Under the pieces are notes generated by a model. The model worked only from the letters and a program-made list of their open reading frames with translations. It was not told where the DNA came from and did not search any database. Shown here one piece after another: positions 44,091-53,058 of a DNA stretch of 64,000 bases. Source of the stretch: Oscillospiraceae bacterium (GTDB lineage Bacteria; Bacillota; Clostridia; Saccharofermentanales; Fastidiosipilaceae); assembly GCA_029983685.1 (NCBI GenBank), contig JASBZA010000004.1, positions 1 to 64,000 of the forward strand. Direction: 5' to 3'. The position numbers and the translations under genes are program-made. Positions within the stretch are counted from its first letter, which is position 1; each line of letters starts with the position of its first letter.

Positions 44091-45396
44091 TAAAGCAAAG
44101 GAATTTTTAGCACGGGCCGGCTTGGCGGCAGACCAAAATGCCATCGTAGGCCTGGCCGATGATTTTATCAGACAGATGGAATTGGGGCTTAGCACCGATC
44201 CTTCACCCAGCTCTCTCAAAATGCTCCCAACCTACTTGGGTTTAGACATGGACCTGGAACCCTTTGATCCGGTTATTGTGATGGACGCCGGCGGTACCAA
44301 TTTCAGAATCTGCCTGGTCCATTTCGCTAATGAAGGTGACCACCATATTTCCGAATTTAAAACCTGCCTTATGCCCGGCGTGGAAAGGGAAGTCAGCAAG
44401 GATGAATTTTACGATTTCTTTGCCCAAGCGCTCTTGCCTTATTTATCTTCGTCTCAAAAAATCGGCTTTTGTTTTTCTTTCCCTTGCAGTATTACGCCGG
44501 AAGGAGACGGCCTGGTTCTAGGCTTTACTAAAGAAGTGAAATGCCCCGAGGCTATCGGAAGCCTGGTAGGTCACTCCATTAAAGAGCGTCTGGTATCAAT
44601 GGGTGCCTCTCCGGACATCCATATATCTATTCTAAATGACACGGTCTCGACCTTATTGGGCGGCTTTGCCCATTCAAAGTTAAAAGGCATTCCTTACGAT
44701 TCTTATGCCGGTTTGGTCTTCGGTACGGGTATTAACATGGCTTATGTTGAAGAGCTGGAAAATATTAAGAAACTTCCCGCTGATTTTAAAGGGCCCGGCC
44801 CCATGCTTATTAATACCGAAGCCGGTAACTACAATGCCGACAACCTGACTTCTGTCGATAAGATTATCGATCAGGGATCGCAGTTCCCCGGAACTTATGC
44901 CTTTGAGAAACAGACCTCCGGTCGTTATATGGGACCGCAAGTCTATTTCACCCTTAAACAGGCAATCGAAGCCGGAATTTTCTCCGAAGGCTTTGCCCGA
45001 GGGTTTAAAAAGTTTAAGACTTTAGAAGCGGTCCAACTGGACCAATTCCTAAAGTCGCCTACCGGAAAGAATCCCCTGGCAGGCTTGTGCCAGACCTTTG
45101 AAGATCGGGAAAATCTTTATATTCTTATCGATAATGCTTATGAAAGAGCAGCCCGTTATTTGGTTATTCTCTTTTTGGCCGTTCACAAGAAGACCGGCAA
45201 GGGAACAAGCCCTGTTATGCCTCTGGCTTTTACAGTAGAAGGCTCCAGTTTCTATAAGTCCAAGCTGATTCGGCCCAAAATGTTCTACTACACCCGATGG
45301 TTAGAGGATAATTTCGGCTACTATTCCGAACTCCTGCAGGTGGCCGATTGTAATATCCTGGGATCGGCCATGGCCGCCCTGGTGAAGAACGACTAG
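44080..45396 (+). CDS. Eukaryote-type hexokinase family protein
   Basis: A 438-residue sugar kinase with the hexokinase (COG5026) pattern rather than the ROK or GlcK pattern. The phosphate-1 loop is MDAGGTNFR, FSFPCSITPEG follows, LNDTVSTLLGG carries the catalytic Asp, then GLVFGTGINMAYVE and NTEAGNYN. It would phosphorylate glucose or another hexose with ATP in the cytoplasm. ATG 44080 has AAGGAG at 44067-44072 and overlaps the preceding gene by 11 bases. A GTG at 44059 is an unlikely alternative. Confidence 0.85.
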   Translation: MSNNKAKEFLARAGLAADQNAIVGLADDFIRQMELGLSTDPSPSSLKMLPTYLGLDMDLEPFDPVIVMDAGGTNFRICLVHFANEGDHHISEFKTCLMPGVEREVSKDEFYDFFAQALLPYLSSSQKIGFCFSFPCSITPEGDGLVLGFTKEVKCPEAIGSLVGHSIKERLVSMGASPDIHISILNDTVSTLLGGFAHSKLKGIPYDSYAGLVFGTGINMAYVEELENIKKLPADFKGPGPMLINTEAGNYNADNLTSVDKIIDQGSQFPGTYAFEKQTSGRYMGPQVYFTLKQAIEAGIFSEGFARGFKKFKTLEAVQLDQFLKSPTGKNPLAGLCQTFEDRENLYILIDNAYERAARYLVILFLAVHKKTGKGTSPVMPLAFTVEGSSFYKSKLIRPKMFYYTRWLEDNFGYYSELLQVADCNILGSAMAALVKND

Positions 45397-45416
45397 TCTT
45401 AAGTTTGGTGAATTTT

Positions 45417-45812
45417 ATGGTCTTAGAAGAAAAAATCGGTCTTATATCTGAAAAGTCTTTCGAAGTAGGGCCCTCCGATCTGGCCCGGGTCCTGGGCTCG
45501 GGCGACCTGGAGGTCTTAGGAACACCCACTCTTTTGGCCTGGATGGAAGACGTCTGCTGGACTTCGGTTAGTCCTTTCCTAGAAGAGGGCTCTACCAGCG
45601 TCGGAACTAAGGCCGATTTTTCGCATCTCAAAGCCAGCCCTTTGGGCGCATCTATTTGGGTCCGAAGCGAGTTGGTCAAAGTGGACCGAAGGCGCCTGGT
45701 TTTCCGGGTAGAAGCCTATGAAGGCGCACTTTCGGAAGATACTTGTATCGCCCGAGGCCTACTTGAGCGCTTTGTGGTTGATTGTGAGCGATTTTTAAGC
45801 AAAATCCGTTGA
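45417..45812 (+). CDS. Hotdog-fold thioesterase-like protein (FlK-like)
   Basis: About 131 residues with the single hotdog-domain pattern of the fluoroacetyl-CoA thioesterase-like family. It has EVGPSDLARVLGSGDLEVLG, then TPTLLAWMEDVCW, a GTKADFSHLKASPLGASIWV strand and RLVFRVEAYE. Short bacterial members hydrolyse small acyl-CoAs or serve housekeeping roles. The precise substrate is unknown. There is no strong ribosome-binding site. ATG 45417 is the best start, with TTG 45405 and GTG 45408 as alternatives. It follows the hexokinase by 20 bases. Confidence 0.72.
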   Translation: MVLEEKIGLISEKSFEVGPSDLARVLGSGDLEVLGTPTLLAWMEDVCWTSVSPFLEEGSTSVGTKADFSHLKASPLGASIWVRSELVKVDRRRLVFRVEAYEGALSEDTCIARGLLERFVVDCERFLSKIR

Positions 45813-45842
45813 TAATTAAAATCTTATAATTCAAAACATGTT

Positions 45843-45880
45843 ATAATCCTCTTTTTTTCTGAAAGAAAAGTAAGGATTAT
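45843..45880. promoter_or_regulatory. 38-base inverted repeat upstream of the second Liv operon
   Basis: ATAATCCT (45843-45850) mirrors AGGATTAT (45873-45880), and the inner CTTTTTTT/AAGAAAAG blocks pair as well. It may act as an operator or as the terminator of the preceding gene. No T-tract follows. Confidence 0.45.
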
Positions 45881-45912
45881 TAACACTTTGGCCATGGTTC
45901 TGTCTGATTTGG

Positions 45913-45940
45913 TTTACAAGGTCCTTCTTTTTCCTATAAT
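45913..45940 (+). promoter_or_regulatory. Promoter of the second Liv operon
   Basis: TTTACA at 45913-45918 and TATAAT at 45935-45940 are 16 bases apart, placing the start of transcription near 45947. Confidence 0.75.
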
Positions 45941-45975
45941 TGTGTGAATACTTTCAGGGAAATGAGGATAAGTAT

Positions 45976-47136
45976 ATGAAAAAACGTTTGTTGACCAGTG
46001 TATTAGCCTTAGCCTTAACCGTTACAGGTCTTAGCGCTTGCGGCGGCGGTGGCTCGGATACGACGACGGATGATGACAATGTCTTTCGCTTAGGGGCCAT
46101 AGGCCCTTTGACCGGTGATGTTTCGGTCTACGGCATTTCCACAACCGATGCCATTAAGATGGCAGTGGAAGAAGTCAATGCTGCAGGTGGCATTAACGGT
46201 CAGCAAATTAAACTTACCCTTTTGGACGATACGGGCGACCTGACCGAGGCGACCAATGCCTACGAGCGTCTGGTGAGCAATAACAAGGTAGACGCCATCA
46301 TCGGTGCGGTTACCTCCGGTCCTACCTTGGGCGTGGCTCAGCGGGCCGCTGATGACGGTATGCCCCTGATTACACCGACCGGTACGGCGGATTCGCTTAC
46401 AATCGGTATGCCCACGACCTTCAGAACCTGTTTCTACGATTCTTATCAAGGTACCGCCATGGCTAATTATCTGCCTAAAAAAGGCTACAAAACCGTAGCC
46501 GTCCTCTATGATAACTCGGACGAATATTCCGTTGCCTTAAGTAATGCCTTTATTAAAGAAGCGCCTAATACCGGTCTCACGATTACGGCTCAGGAATCTT
46601 TCGGCTCCAAAGACACCGACTTTAAGGCCCAGCTGACCAAGATTGTGGCCAGCAATCCGGAAGTTCTCTACATACCGGCCTACTATGAGACCAATGCCAT
46701 GATTCTCCTTCAGGCCAAAGAAGCCGGCTTCGAAGGTCTCATCTGCGGCGGTGACGGCTGGGACGGTATCCTGACTCAATTTAAGGATAATCCTAAGACT
46801 GCCGACGGTGTCATTTTCACGAATCACTATTCGCCTTATGATGAGGATCCGGTCGTAAAGACCTTTGTCGAGAATTACCGCAAAAAGTATAACGAAGATC
46901 CTACATCTTTCTCCGCCTTGGGCTATGACTCGGTTTACCTATTAAAGCTAGCCGTGGAAGAAGCCGGCACCAAGGACAAGGCCAAGGTCATCGAGGCCTT
47001 GGAAAAGATTTCCTTTACAGGTGTTACCGGTTCTTTCCAATTCGACGAGAACCATAATCCTAAGAAATCGGTCACCTTTGTTGAAGTCAAAGACGGCATC
47101 TACTCCTTGGAATCCAAGCAGGACGCTACCGAGTAA
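45976..47136 (+). CDS. livJ: Branched-chain amino acid ABC transporter substrate-binding lipoprotein
   Basis: A 386-residue LivJ/LivK-type binding protein. The lipoprotein signal ends at a LSAC lipobox (Cys 22), followed by a Gly/Ser/Thr linker and the domain start FRLGAIGPLTGDVSVYG. TDFKAQLTKIVASNPEVLYIP is also typical. GAGG precedes ATG 45976. It is the first gene of a complete HAAT operon and, unlike the Liv copy at 65-3301, has all components together and no catabolic genes, favouring true amino acid uptake. Confidence 0.92.
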   Translation: MKKRLLTSVLALALTVTGLSACGGGGSDTTTDDDNVFRLGAIGPLTGDVSVYGISTTDAIKMAVEEVNAAGGINGQQIKLTLLDDTGDLTEATNAYERLVSNNKVDAIIGAVTSGPTLGVAQRAADDGMPLITPTGTADSLTIGMPTTFRTCFYDSYQGTAMANYLPKKGYKTVAVLYDNSDEYSVALSNAFIKEAPNTGLTITAQESFGSKDTDFKAQLTKIVASNPEVLYIPAYYETNAMILLQAKEAGFEGLICGGDGWDGILTQFKDNPKTADGVIFTNHYSPYDEDPVVKTFVENYRKKYNEDPTSFSALGYDSVYLLKLAVEEAGTKDKAKVIEALEKISFTGVTGSFQFDENHNPKKSVTFVEVKDGIYSLESKQDATE

Positions 47137-47147
47137 GGATTGGCCTT

Positions 47148-48032
47148 ATGTATTTTGTCGTTCAGCTTCTAAACGGATTACAGTTAGGGGCCATCTACGC
47201 TCTGATAGCCTTGGGTTACACCATGGTCTACGGGGTCATCAAGCTCATTAATTTTGCCCATGGCGACCTGATGATGATGGCGGCCTACTTCGCTTTAATT
47301 GCTATGGCCAAAGGGGCTCACCCCCTTCTGGCCTTGGCTATCTCCATTATCATGACGACAGTCCTGGGTGTCTTAATCGAGAGAATCGCCTATAAACCCT
47401 TGCGTAAGTCGTCCAGGTTGTCGGCCCTTATTACGGCAATCGGGGTCAGCTTGCTTTTACAAAACGTGGCTATGCTGATTTGGGGTTCGGGGGCCAAAAC
47501 CTATCCCAATCTTCAGGCCTCCTTACCTTCTTTTAATATTGGCCACAATACCATTTCCTCCTTATCGATTATTACTGTCGTTTTGGCCGTCCTGGTCATG
47601 ATAGGCCTTTACTTCTTCGTCGAGAAAAGCAAGGTGGGGACCGCCATGCGGGCGGTGTCCGAGGATATGGAAGCTGCCGAGCTCATGGGGATTAATGTAA
47701 ACCACACCATATCGGCTACCTTCGCGATCGGTTCGGCCTTGGCGGCTTTGGCAGCCTTTTTATTATGTGCGGCCTATCCCCAGGTTACCCCTTATATCGG
47801 GGCCATGCCCGGTATCAAGGCCTTCATCGCAGCGGTCATCGGCGGTATCGGAATCGTACCCGGTGCCATGGTGGGCGGTTTCATCTTAGGTATTATCGAA
47901 GCCTTGACTAAGGGCTTTATCCCTTCACAGTACTCGGCCCTGTCTGATGCGGTAGTCTTTGCCATCCTGATTGTGGTGCTCTTAATTAAACCTTCCGGCA
48001 TTTTCGGTAAGGTCCAAGGAGAGAAGGTGTAA
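47148..48032 (+). CDS. livH: Branched-chain amino acid ABC transporter permease LivH
   Basis: A 294-residue permease. QLLNGLQLGAIYALIALGYT, GVIKLINFAHGDLMM and the RAVSEDMEAAELMGINV ATPase-contact loop identify LivH. It is 11 bases after livJ and partners with livM at 48035. Confidence 0.93.
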   Translation: MYFVVQLLNGLQLGAIYALIALGYTMVYGVIKLINFAHGDLMMMAAYFALIAMAKGAHPLLALAISIIMTTVLGVLIERIAYKPLRKSSRLSALITAIGVSLLLQNVAMLIWGSGAKTYPNLQASLPSFNIGHNTISSLSIITVVLAVLVMIGLYFFVEKSKVGTAMRAVSEDMEAAELMGINVNHTISATFAIGSALAALAAFLLCAAYPQVTPYIGAMPGIKAFIAAVIGGIGIVPGAMVGGFILGIIEALTKGFIPSQYSALSDAVVFAILIVVLLIKPSGIFGKVQGEKV

Positions 48033-48034
48033 GT

Positions 48035-49027
48035 GTGGATAAAGCCATAAGAAAAAACATTCTGAAAAAATACAGCCTTAATATTGTCTTGCTCCTCCTG
48101 GGCTTCATCCTGATTCAAAGTCTGATTGTGACGGGCGTTTTGAACTCCTATGCCAAGCAGATGATTATCCTGGTCTTTATCAATATGATATTGACGCTGA
48201 GCCTTAATATGGCGACGGGGTTTTTGGGGGAATTATGCTTAGGCCATGCTGGCTTTATGGCCATAGGAGCCTATACGGCTGCTATCTTTACTAAGAATAT
48301 GCCCATGTTGCCGCCGGGCTTGGCCTTTTTTATCGGTATCCTTCTGGGTATGATCATGTCGGGGGTTTTCGGTTTCTTAATCGGTGTGCCGGCTTTCCGT
48401 TTAGAGGGCGACTATTTGGCCATCATTACCTTAGCCTTCGGCCAAATTATCAGTATCTTTATCCGAAGCTTGCCCTTTACGGGCGGTGCTCTGGGCCTTT
48501 CCGGTATTAAGCGCATGACCAACTTTCCCTGGGTTTACGGGGCCTTTGTGTTCACTCTGGTTTTTATTATTTGCCTGATGTTTTCCGGACACGGTAGGGC
48601 TATCTTATCGGTTCGAGAAGACTCTATTGCCGCATCGTCATCCGGCGTTAATGTCGTGAAGTATAAGGTCATCACTTTTGTCTTTTCGGCCATGCTGGCG
48701 GGTTTGGCCGGCGCACTTTATGCCCATTTCCAAGGCAACCTGGTGCCGACCAAGTTCGATTACAACTATTCCATTGACATTATGGTTATGGTAGTTTTCG
48801 GCGGTATGGGATCTATGACCGGTTCTATTTTAGCCGCCATTATTCTGACTTTGGTTCCGGCCCTTTTACAGGGGCTGGCCCAGTATCGCATGCTCTTATA
48901 CGCACTTATGCTGATATTAATGATGATCTTCCGACCCGACGGGGTTTTCGGCCGCAAAGAATTGACCTACGACTGGATTCGTCAGACCTACCGTAAAATA
49001 CGGGGCAGATGGAAGGAGGACGCTTAA
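48035..49027 (+). CDS. livM: Branched-chain amino acid ABC transporter permease LivM
   Basis: A 330-residue permease. LNMATGFLGELCLGHAGFM is followed by AIGAYTA, and the VREDSIAASSSGVNVVKYK contact loop is present. GTG 48035 with AGGAGAGAAGG upstream is the preferred start. Its stop shares a base with the livG start (TAATG). Confidence 0.92.
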   Translation: MDKAIRKNILKKYSLNIVLLLLGFILIQSLIVTGVLNSYAKQMIILVFINMILTLSLNMATGFLGELCLGHAGFMAIGAYTAAIFTKNMPMLPPGLAFFIGILLGMIMSGVFGFLIGVPAFRLEGDYLAIITLAFGQIISIFIRSLPFTGGALGLSGIKRMTNFPWVYGAFVFTLVFIICLMFSGHGRAILSVREDSIAASSSGVNVVKYKVITFVFSAMLAGLAGALYAHFQGNLVPTKFDYNYSIDIMVMVVFGGMGSMTGSILAAIILTLVPALLQGLAQYRMLLYALMLILMMIFRPDGVFGRKELTYDWIRQTYRKIRGRWKEDA

Positions 49028-49812
49028 TGGCTTTGCTTGAAGTTAAAAATCTCAGTATCTTTTTCCAAGGCCTAAAAGCGGTCCATGATGTGTCTTTTGA
49101 AATTGCTGAAGGGGAAATTGTCGGCATGATTGGACCCAACGGTGCCGGTAAGACCACGATTTTTAATCTGTTGACCAATGTTTACGAGCCTACCGAAGGC
49201 GAAATTTTTGTTGAAGGGAAGTCTACTCTGGGACAACCCGCTTACAAGATGGTCGATATGGGTCTGGCCAGGACCTTTCAGAACATACGCTTGTTCAAAG
49301 ACATGTCGGTCATTGACAATGTTAAAGTAGGCTTTCATCACAAAGGCCGATACTCTATAGCAGAGGCCGTTTTCCGCCTTCCGCCTTATTGGCGTGAAGA
49401 GCAGTTGTATGAGGAAAGAGCCGAAGAAATCCTCGACATTTTCGGCATGGGAGACATGGCAAACTTACCGGCTCGAAATCTCCCATACGGTGCCCAGAGG
49501 AAGCTTGAAATCTGCCGGGCTATCGCATCGGGACCCAAGCTTCTCTTATTGGATGAGCCGGCTTGCGGTATGAACGCATCGGAAACGCAGGAATTGATGG
49601 ATACGATTCGCTTGGTAAAAGACCGTTTCCATACATCGGTTTTATTGATTGAACACGATATGAACTTGGTTATGGGGATATGCGAGCGACTGATTGTTTT
49701 AAATTACGGCCAGGTTTTGGCCCAGGGCGATCCCGAAGAAGTAAGGAATAACCCCGAGGTAATCCGGGCCTATTTAGGAAGTGAGGGTGACCCGAATGCT
49801 CTTGGATGTTAA
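49027..49812 (+). CDS. livG: Branched-chain amino acid ABC transporter ATP-binding protein LivG
   Basis: A 261-residue ATPase with Walker A GPNGAGKT, signature LPYGAQRKLEICRAI and Walker B LLLLDEPACGMN. GGAGG at 49016-49020 supports ATG 49027. An in-frame ATG at 49009 lies inside livM. It overlaps livF by 17 bases. Confidence 0.93.
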   Translation: MALLEVKNLSIFFQGLKAVHDVSFEIAEGEIVGMIGPNGAGKTTIFNLLTNVYEPTEGEIFVEGKSTLGQPAYKMVDMGLARTFQNIRLFKDMSVIDNVKVGFHHKGRYSIAEAVFRLPPYWREEQLYEERAEEILDIFGMGDMANLPARNLPYGAQRKLEICRAIASGPKLLLLDEPACGMNASETQELMDTIRLVKDRFHTSVLLIEHDMNLVMGICERLIVLNYGQVLAQGDPEEVRNNPEVIRAYLGSEGDPNALGC

Positions 49813-50503
49813 GAACATTGCTATCCACTACGGAGCTATTCAGGCCGTAAAGGATATGTCTTTCACGGTGGAAGATGGAGAGATAGTGACCCTTATCGGG
49901 GCCAACGGTGCGGGTAAGTCCAGTGCCCTTCATGCCATTTCGGGCATGCTTCGCCCCAGTGCCGGTGATATCCTTTTTCAAAATGAGAGTATCCTTAAAG
50001 AACCGGCTTATAAGATTGTCCAAAAAGGTATTTCACAGGTGCCGGAAGGGCGAAGGATTTTCGCCAACCTGACTGTCTTGGAAAATCTTAAGATGGGCGC
50101 TTATATTAATAAGAATAAGAGTCAGGTTCGCCAGGATATCGAAAGGACTTTTGAACGCTTCCCGCGTTTGGAAGAAAGGAAGGATTATAGGGCGGGGACC
50201 TTGTCCGGCGGTGAGCAGCAAATGCTAGCCATAGCCAGAGCACTCATGGCCCATCCTAAACTGCTGCTCCTGGATGAACCTTCCATGGGTTTATCTCCTA
50301 TCTTAGTCCAAGAAATTTTCCGTATTATCAGAGATATTAATGAGGACGGTGTTTCCATTCTTTTGGTCGAGCAAAACGCGCAGTTGGCTTTGGCCATTGC
50401 CAATAGAGCCTATGTTTTAGAAACCGGCAAGATCCTTTACGAAGGTGAGGCCAAATCTCTACTTCTGGATGATCGCATAAAGCAGGCTTATTTAGGCGGA
50501 TAA
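49796..50503 (+). CDS. livF: Branched-chain amino acid ABC transporter ATP-binding protein LivF
   Basis: A 235-residue ATPase with Walker A GANGAGKS, signature LSGGEQQMLAIARALM and Walker B LLLLDEPSMGLSP. ATG 49796, within the end of livG, has GAGGGTGA upstream and matches the family's start (MLLDVKNIAIHYG). It is the last gene of the operon. Confidence 0.93.
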   Translation: MLLDVKNIAIHYGAIQAVKDMSFTVEDGEIVTLIGANGAGKSSALHAISGMLRPSAGDILFQNESILKEPAYKIVQKGISQVPEGRRIFANLTVLENLKMGAYINKNKSQVRQDIERTFERFPRLEERKDYRAGTLSGGEQQMLAIARALMAHPKLLLLDEPSMGLSPILVQEIFRIIRDINEDGVSILLVEQNAQLALAIANRAYVLETGKILYEGEAKSLLLDDRIKQAYLGG

Positions 50504-50526
50504 GGCCGATTTTCGGACCTTTGTAC

Positions 50527-50556
50527 TTGAAGCTTTGGCCTTGGTCATGCTACAAT
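50527..50556 (+). promoter_or_regulatory. rpsB-tsf promoter with extended -10
   Basis: TTGAAG at 50527-50532 and TACAAT at 50551-50556 are 18 bases apart. TGC directly before the -10 makes it an extended element. Transcription would start near 50563. Confidence 0.72.
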
Positions 50557-50562
50557 GCCTGA

Positions 50563-50644
50563 GGCTAAAAACACACATGGGTCTATACCTGTTGCGCAGA
50601 TGCTGTGTTGGAGAGACTCATGGAGGTAAAAACAGGAGGTATTT
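50563..50644 (+). promoter_or_regulatory. Structured rpsB 5' leader, possible S2 autoregulatory element
   Basis: The roughly 80-base untranslated leader contains a 9-bp closing stem (CATGGGTCT at 50576-50584 with AGACTCATG at 50614-50622) just before the AGGAGGT ribosome-binding site. Leaders of rpsB in other bacteria bind S2 and repress translation. The fit to a published motif is not verified. Confidence 0.5.
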
Positions 50645-51472
50645 ATGGCCGTTGTATCTATGAAACAATTACTAGAAGCCGGTGTCCATTTCGGTCACCA
50701 GACCCGTAGGTGGAACCCCAGAATGAAGGAGTACATCTACACTGAGCGTAACGGTATTCATATCGTTGACTTGGAGAAGACCATCCGCATGATTGAAGAA
50801 GCTTACGACTTCGTGCGCGATGTGGCTATGCACAACGGAAGAATTTTGTTCGTCGGAACCAAGAAGCAGGCTCAAGAGTCCATTAGAGAAGAAGCCGAGC
50901 GTTGCGGTGAGTTCTATGTCAACAACCGTTGGCTGGGCGGTACTTTAACGAACTTTGTCACGATTAAGAAGAGAATTGCTCGCTTACATGAGTTAGAAGA
51001 CCTGGAAGCTTCCGGTCACTTCGACTTGCTGCCTAAGAAGGAAGTTGCCAGCTTGAACTTAGAGCACGAGAAGTTGGAGAAGAACCTGGGCGGTATTAAG
51101 GACATGAAGCGTCTACCCGATGCTCTTTTCGTCGTAGACCCCGGCAAGGAATATATTGCGGTTGCTGAAGCCAGAAGCTTGAATATTCCGATTGTCGCTA
51201 TTGTCGACACCAACTGCGATCCCGACCTGATTGACTATGTTATCCCCGGTAACGATGATGCTATCCGTGCGGTTAAGCTCATGGCTTCCGTCATGGCCGA
51301 TGCTGTCTTAGAAGGCAAGCAGGGCCTGCAGGAGAACATGGCATCCGAGCAGGAAGCTCAGATGGCCGAGTCAGAAGGCGATGACACCCCCGAATTGGAC
51401 TTCTTTGGTGATGATGAAGCGGACGAAGATTACAACGACTTCGACGACTTTGACGAAGACGACAACGAATAA
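50645..51472 (+). CDS. rpsB: 30S ribosomal protein S2
   Basis: A 275-residue S2 with the standard start MKQLLEAGVHFGHQTRRWNP, RWLGGTLTNFVTI and IPIVAIVDTNCDP. The final 35 residues are an unusually acidic Asp/Glu-rich tail beyond the conserved domain, which ends near residue 230. AGGAGGT lies 5 bases before the ATG. It is followed by tsf. Confidence 0.97.
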   Translation: MAVVSMKQLLEAGVHFGHQTRRWNPRMKEYIYTERNGIHIVDLEKTIRMIEEAYDFVRDVAMHNGRILFVGTKKQAQESIREEAERCGEFYVNNRWLGGTLTNFVTIKKRIARLHELEDLEASGHFDLLPKKEVASLNLEHEKLEKNLGGIKDMKRLPDALFVVDPGKEYIAVAEARSLNIPIVAIVDTNCDPDLIDYVIPGNDDAIRAVKLMASVMADAVLEGKQGLQENMASEQEAQMAESEGDDTPELDFFGDDEADEDYNDFDDFDEDDNE

Positions 51473-51519
51473 GACGAAGCCCTAAGTAATAGAAGATTAT
51501 AGAGAAGGAGTTAGGTGAA

Positions 51520-52173
51520 ATGGCTAATATTACAGCAGGTATGGTAAAAGAATTACGTGAACGCACCGGCGCCGGTATGATGGACTGCAAGAAGGCCTTG
51601 ATTGAGGTCGGTGGTGATATGGATAAGGCTGAAGACTGGCTGCGTGAGCAAGGTGTATTAAACTCCGCTAAGAAGAGCTCCAGAATTACAGCTGAAGGTA
51701 TTGTAGATTCTTATATCCACATGGGCGGCCGTGTCGGTGTTTTGATTGAAGTTAATATCGAGACCGACTTCGCAGCCAGAAACGAGAAGTTCCGTAACTT
51801 GGTTAAGGACTTGGCTATGCAGGTTGCTGCTATGAATCCTAAGTATGTCTCCAGAGAAGACGTACCCGAGGATGTCTTGAACCACGAGATGGATCTGATC
51901 CGTAACGAGGCTCTGAATTCCGGCAAGCCCGAGAAGGTTGTTGACCACATTGTTAAGGGCAGAATCGAGAAGTTCTATTCCGAGTCTTGCTTGTTAGACC
52001 AAGCCTTTATTAAGGACGAAGACAAGACTGTCGAGACCGTCGTTAAGGAATTGATTTCCGAAATTGGTGAGAACATTAAGGTTCGTCGCTTTACCCGCTA
52101 TGAGATGGGTGAAGGTTTGGAGAAGAAGGAAGAAGACTTTGCAGCCGAAGTTCAAAAAGCGGTGCAGGGGTAA
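51520..52173 (+). CDS. tsf: Translation elongation factor Ts, short form
   Basis: A 217-residue EF-Ts with the conserved opening VKELRERTGAGMMDCKKAL and HMGGRVGVLIEVNIETDFAAR. It is of the short type (about 200-220 residues) with a single core repeat, compared with nearly 290 in Bacillus. It recycles EF-Tu-GDP. AAGGAG precedes the ATG, 47 bases after rpsB. A terminator follows. Confidence 0.96.
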   Translation: MANITAGMVKELRERTGAGMMDCKKALIEVGGDMDKAEDWLREQGVLNSAKKSSRITAEGIVDSYIHMGGRVGVLIEVNIETDFAARNEKFRNLVKDLAMQVAAMNPKYVSREDVPEDVLNHEMDLIRNEALNSGKPEKVVDHIVKGRIEKFYSESCLLDQAFIKDEDKTVETVVKELISEIGENIKVRRFTRYEMGEGLEKKEEDFAAEVQKAVQG

Positions 52174-52198
52174 ACTTTCTCCGGCATAAATAAATTTG

Positions 52199-52235
52199 AG
52201 TGTCTCGGGCCTCCGGTCTTGGGACACTTTTTTTG
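52199..52235 (+). terminator. Rho-independent terminator after tsf
   Basis: AGTGTCTCGGG (from 52199) pairs, with G-U pairs, with CTTGGGACACT (to 52228), followed by seven T residues. It separates rpsB-tsf from pyrH. Confidence 0.88.
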
Positions 52236-52257
52236 TAAAAAAATTAAGGAGGATGAG

Positions 52258-52998
52258 ATGGAACAGCTAAAAGAGACTCAAAATCAGTTAGGAAAAAGTC
52301 GTTACAAGAGGATTTTACTGAAGCTGTCCGGAGAAGTGTTGGCCGGTGAAAAGGGAGCCGGAATCGACATGGACAAGGTGACGCAAATCAGCCGGTCGAT
52401 TTGCGATTTGTATGATCTGGGCGTGGAACTGGCCGTTGTTGTAGGCGGCGGTAATATCTGGCGCGGTAGGACTTCGGAAGGTATGGATAGGGTTACCGCA
52501 GACCACATGGGTATGCTGGCCACATCCATCAATGCTTTGGCCTTGTCCGATGCAATTTTGCAGTTGAACCACGACACCAGAGTCATGAGCGCCATTGCCA
52601 TGCAGGAAATTGCCGAGACCTATATTAGAAAAAGAGCTCTCCGTCACTTGGAGAAGGGAAGAATCGTCATTTTTGCCTGCGGCATCGGTAATCCCTATTT
52701 TTCTACCGACACCACAGCGGCGCTTCGTGCAGCCGAAATCGGGGCAGATGTTATTTTTAAGGCGACGAATGTTGATGGTATTTTCGACAAGGATCCTAAG
52801 CGCTTTGCCGATGCCAAACTTTATTCCAAGCTGACCCATCAGGATGTTTTGCAAAAAGAACTGCGCGTGATGGATGCTACGGCAGCAGCTCTATGCCGCG
52901 ATAACCATATCGATATTGCGGTCTTTAACCTCGACCCGCCCGAGAACATCGTCAAGATGGCTTTGGGCGAATTGGAAAAATCGACTTTAGTCTATTAA
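52258..52998 (+). CDS. pyrH: Uridylate kinase (UMP kinase)
   Basis: A 246-residue hexameric bacterial UMP kinase with RILLKLSGEVLAGEKG, VVVGGGNIWRG, the FACGIGNPYFSTDTTAALRAAEI segment and KATNVDGIFDKDPK. It converts UMP to UDP. ATG 52258 has AAGGAGG upstream. An in-frame ATG at 52219 lies within the terminator and is rejected. No own promoter is evident, so read-through from tsf is possible. Confidence 0.95.
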   Translation: MEQLKETQNQLGKSRYKRILLKLSGEVLAGEKGAGIDMDKVTQISRSICDLYDLGVELAVVVGGGNIWRGRTSEGMDRVTADHMGMLATSINALALSDAILQLNHDTRVMSAIAMQEIAETYIRKRALRHLEKGRIVIFACGIGNPYFSTDTTAALRAAEIGADVIFKATNVDGIFDKDPKRFADAKLYSKLTHQDVLQKELRVMDATAAALCRDNHIDIAVFNLDPPENIVKMALGELEKSTLVY

Positions 52999-53010
52999 TT
53001 ACGTATTCAA

Positions 53011-53019
53011 TGCTATAAT
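53011..53019 (+). promoter_or_regulatory. Extended -10 promoter element before frr
   Basis: TGCTATAAT is a perfect extended -10 in the pyrH-frr gap, with no good -35. It is about 40 bases before the frr ATG. Confidence 0.55.
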
Positions 53020-53058
53020 CTAAGCATTACGAAGTATTTCAAGGTGGAGGTTAATACT

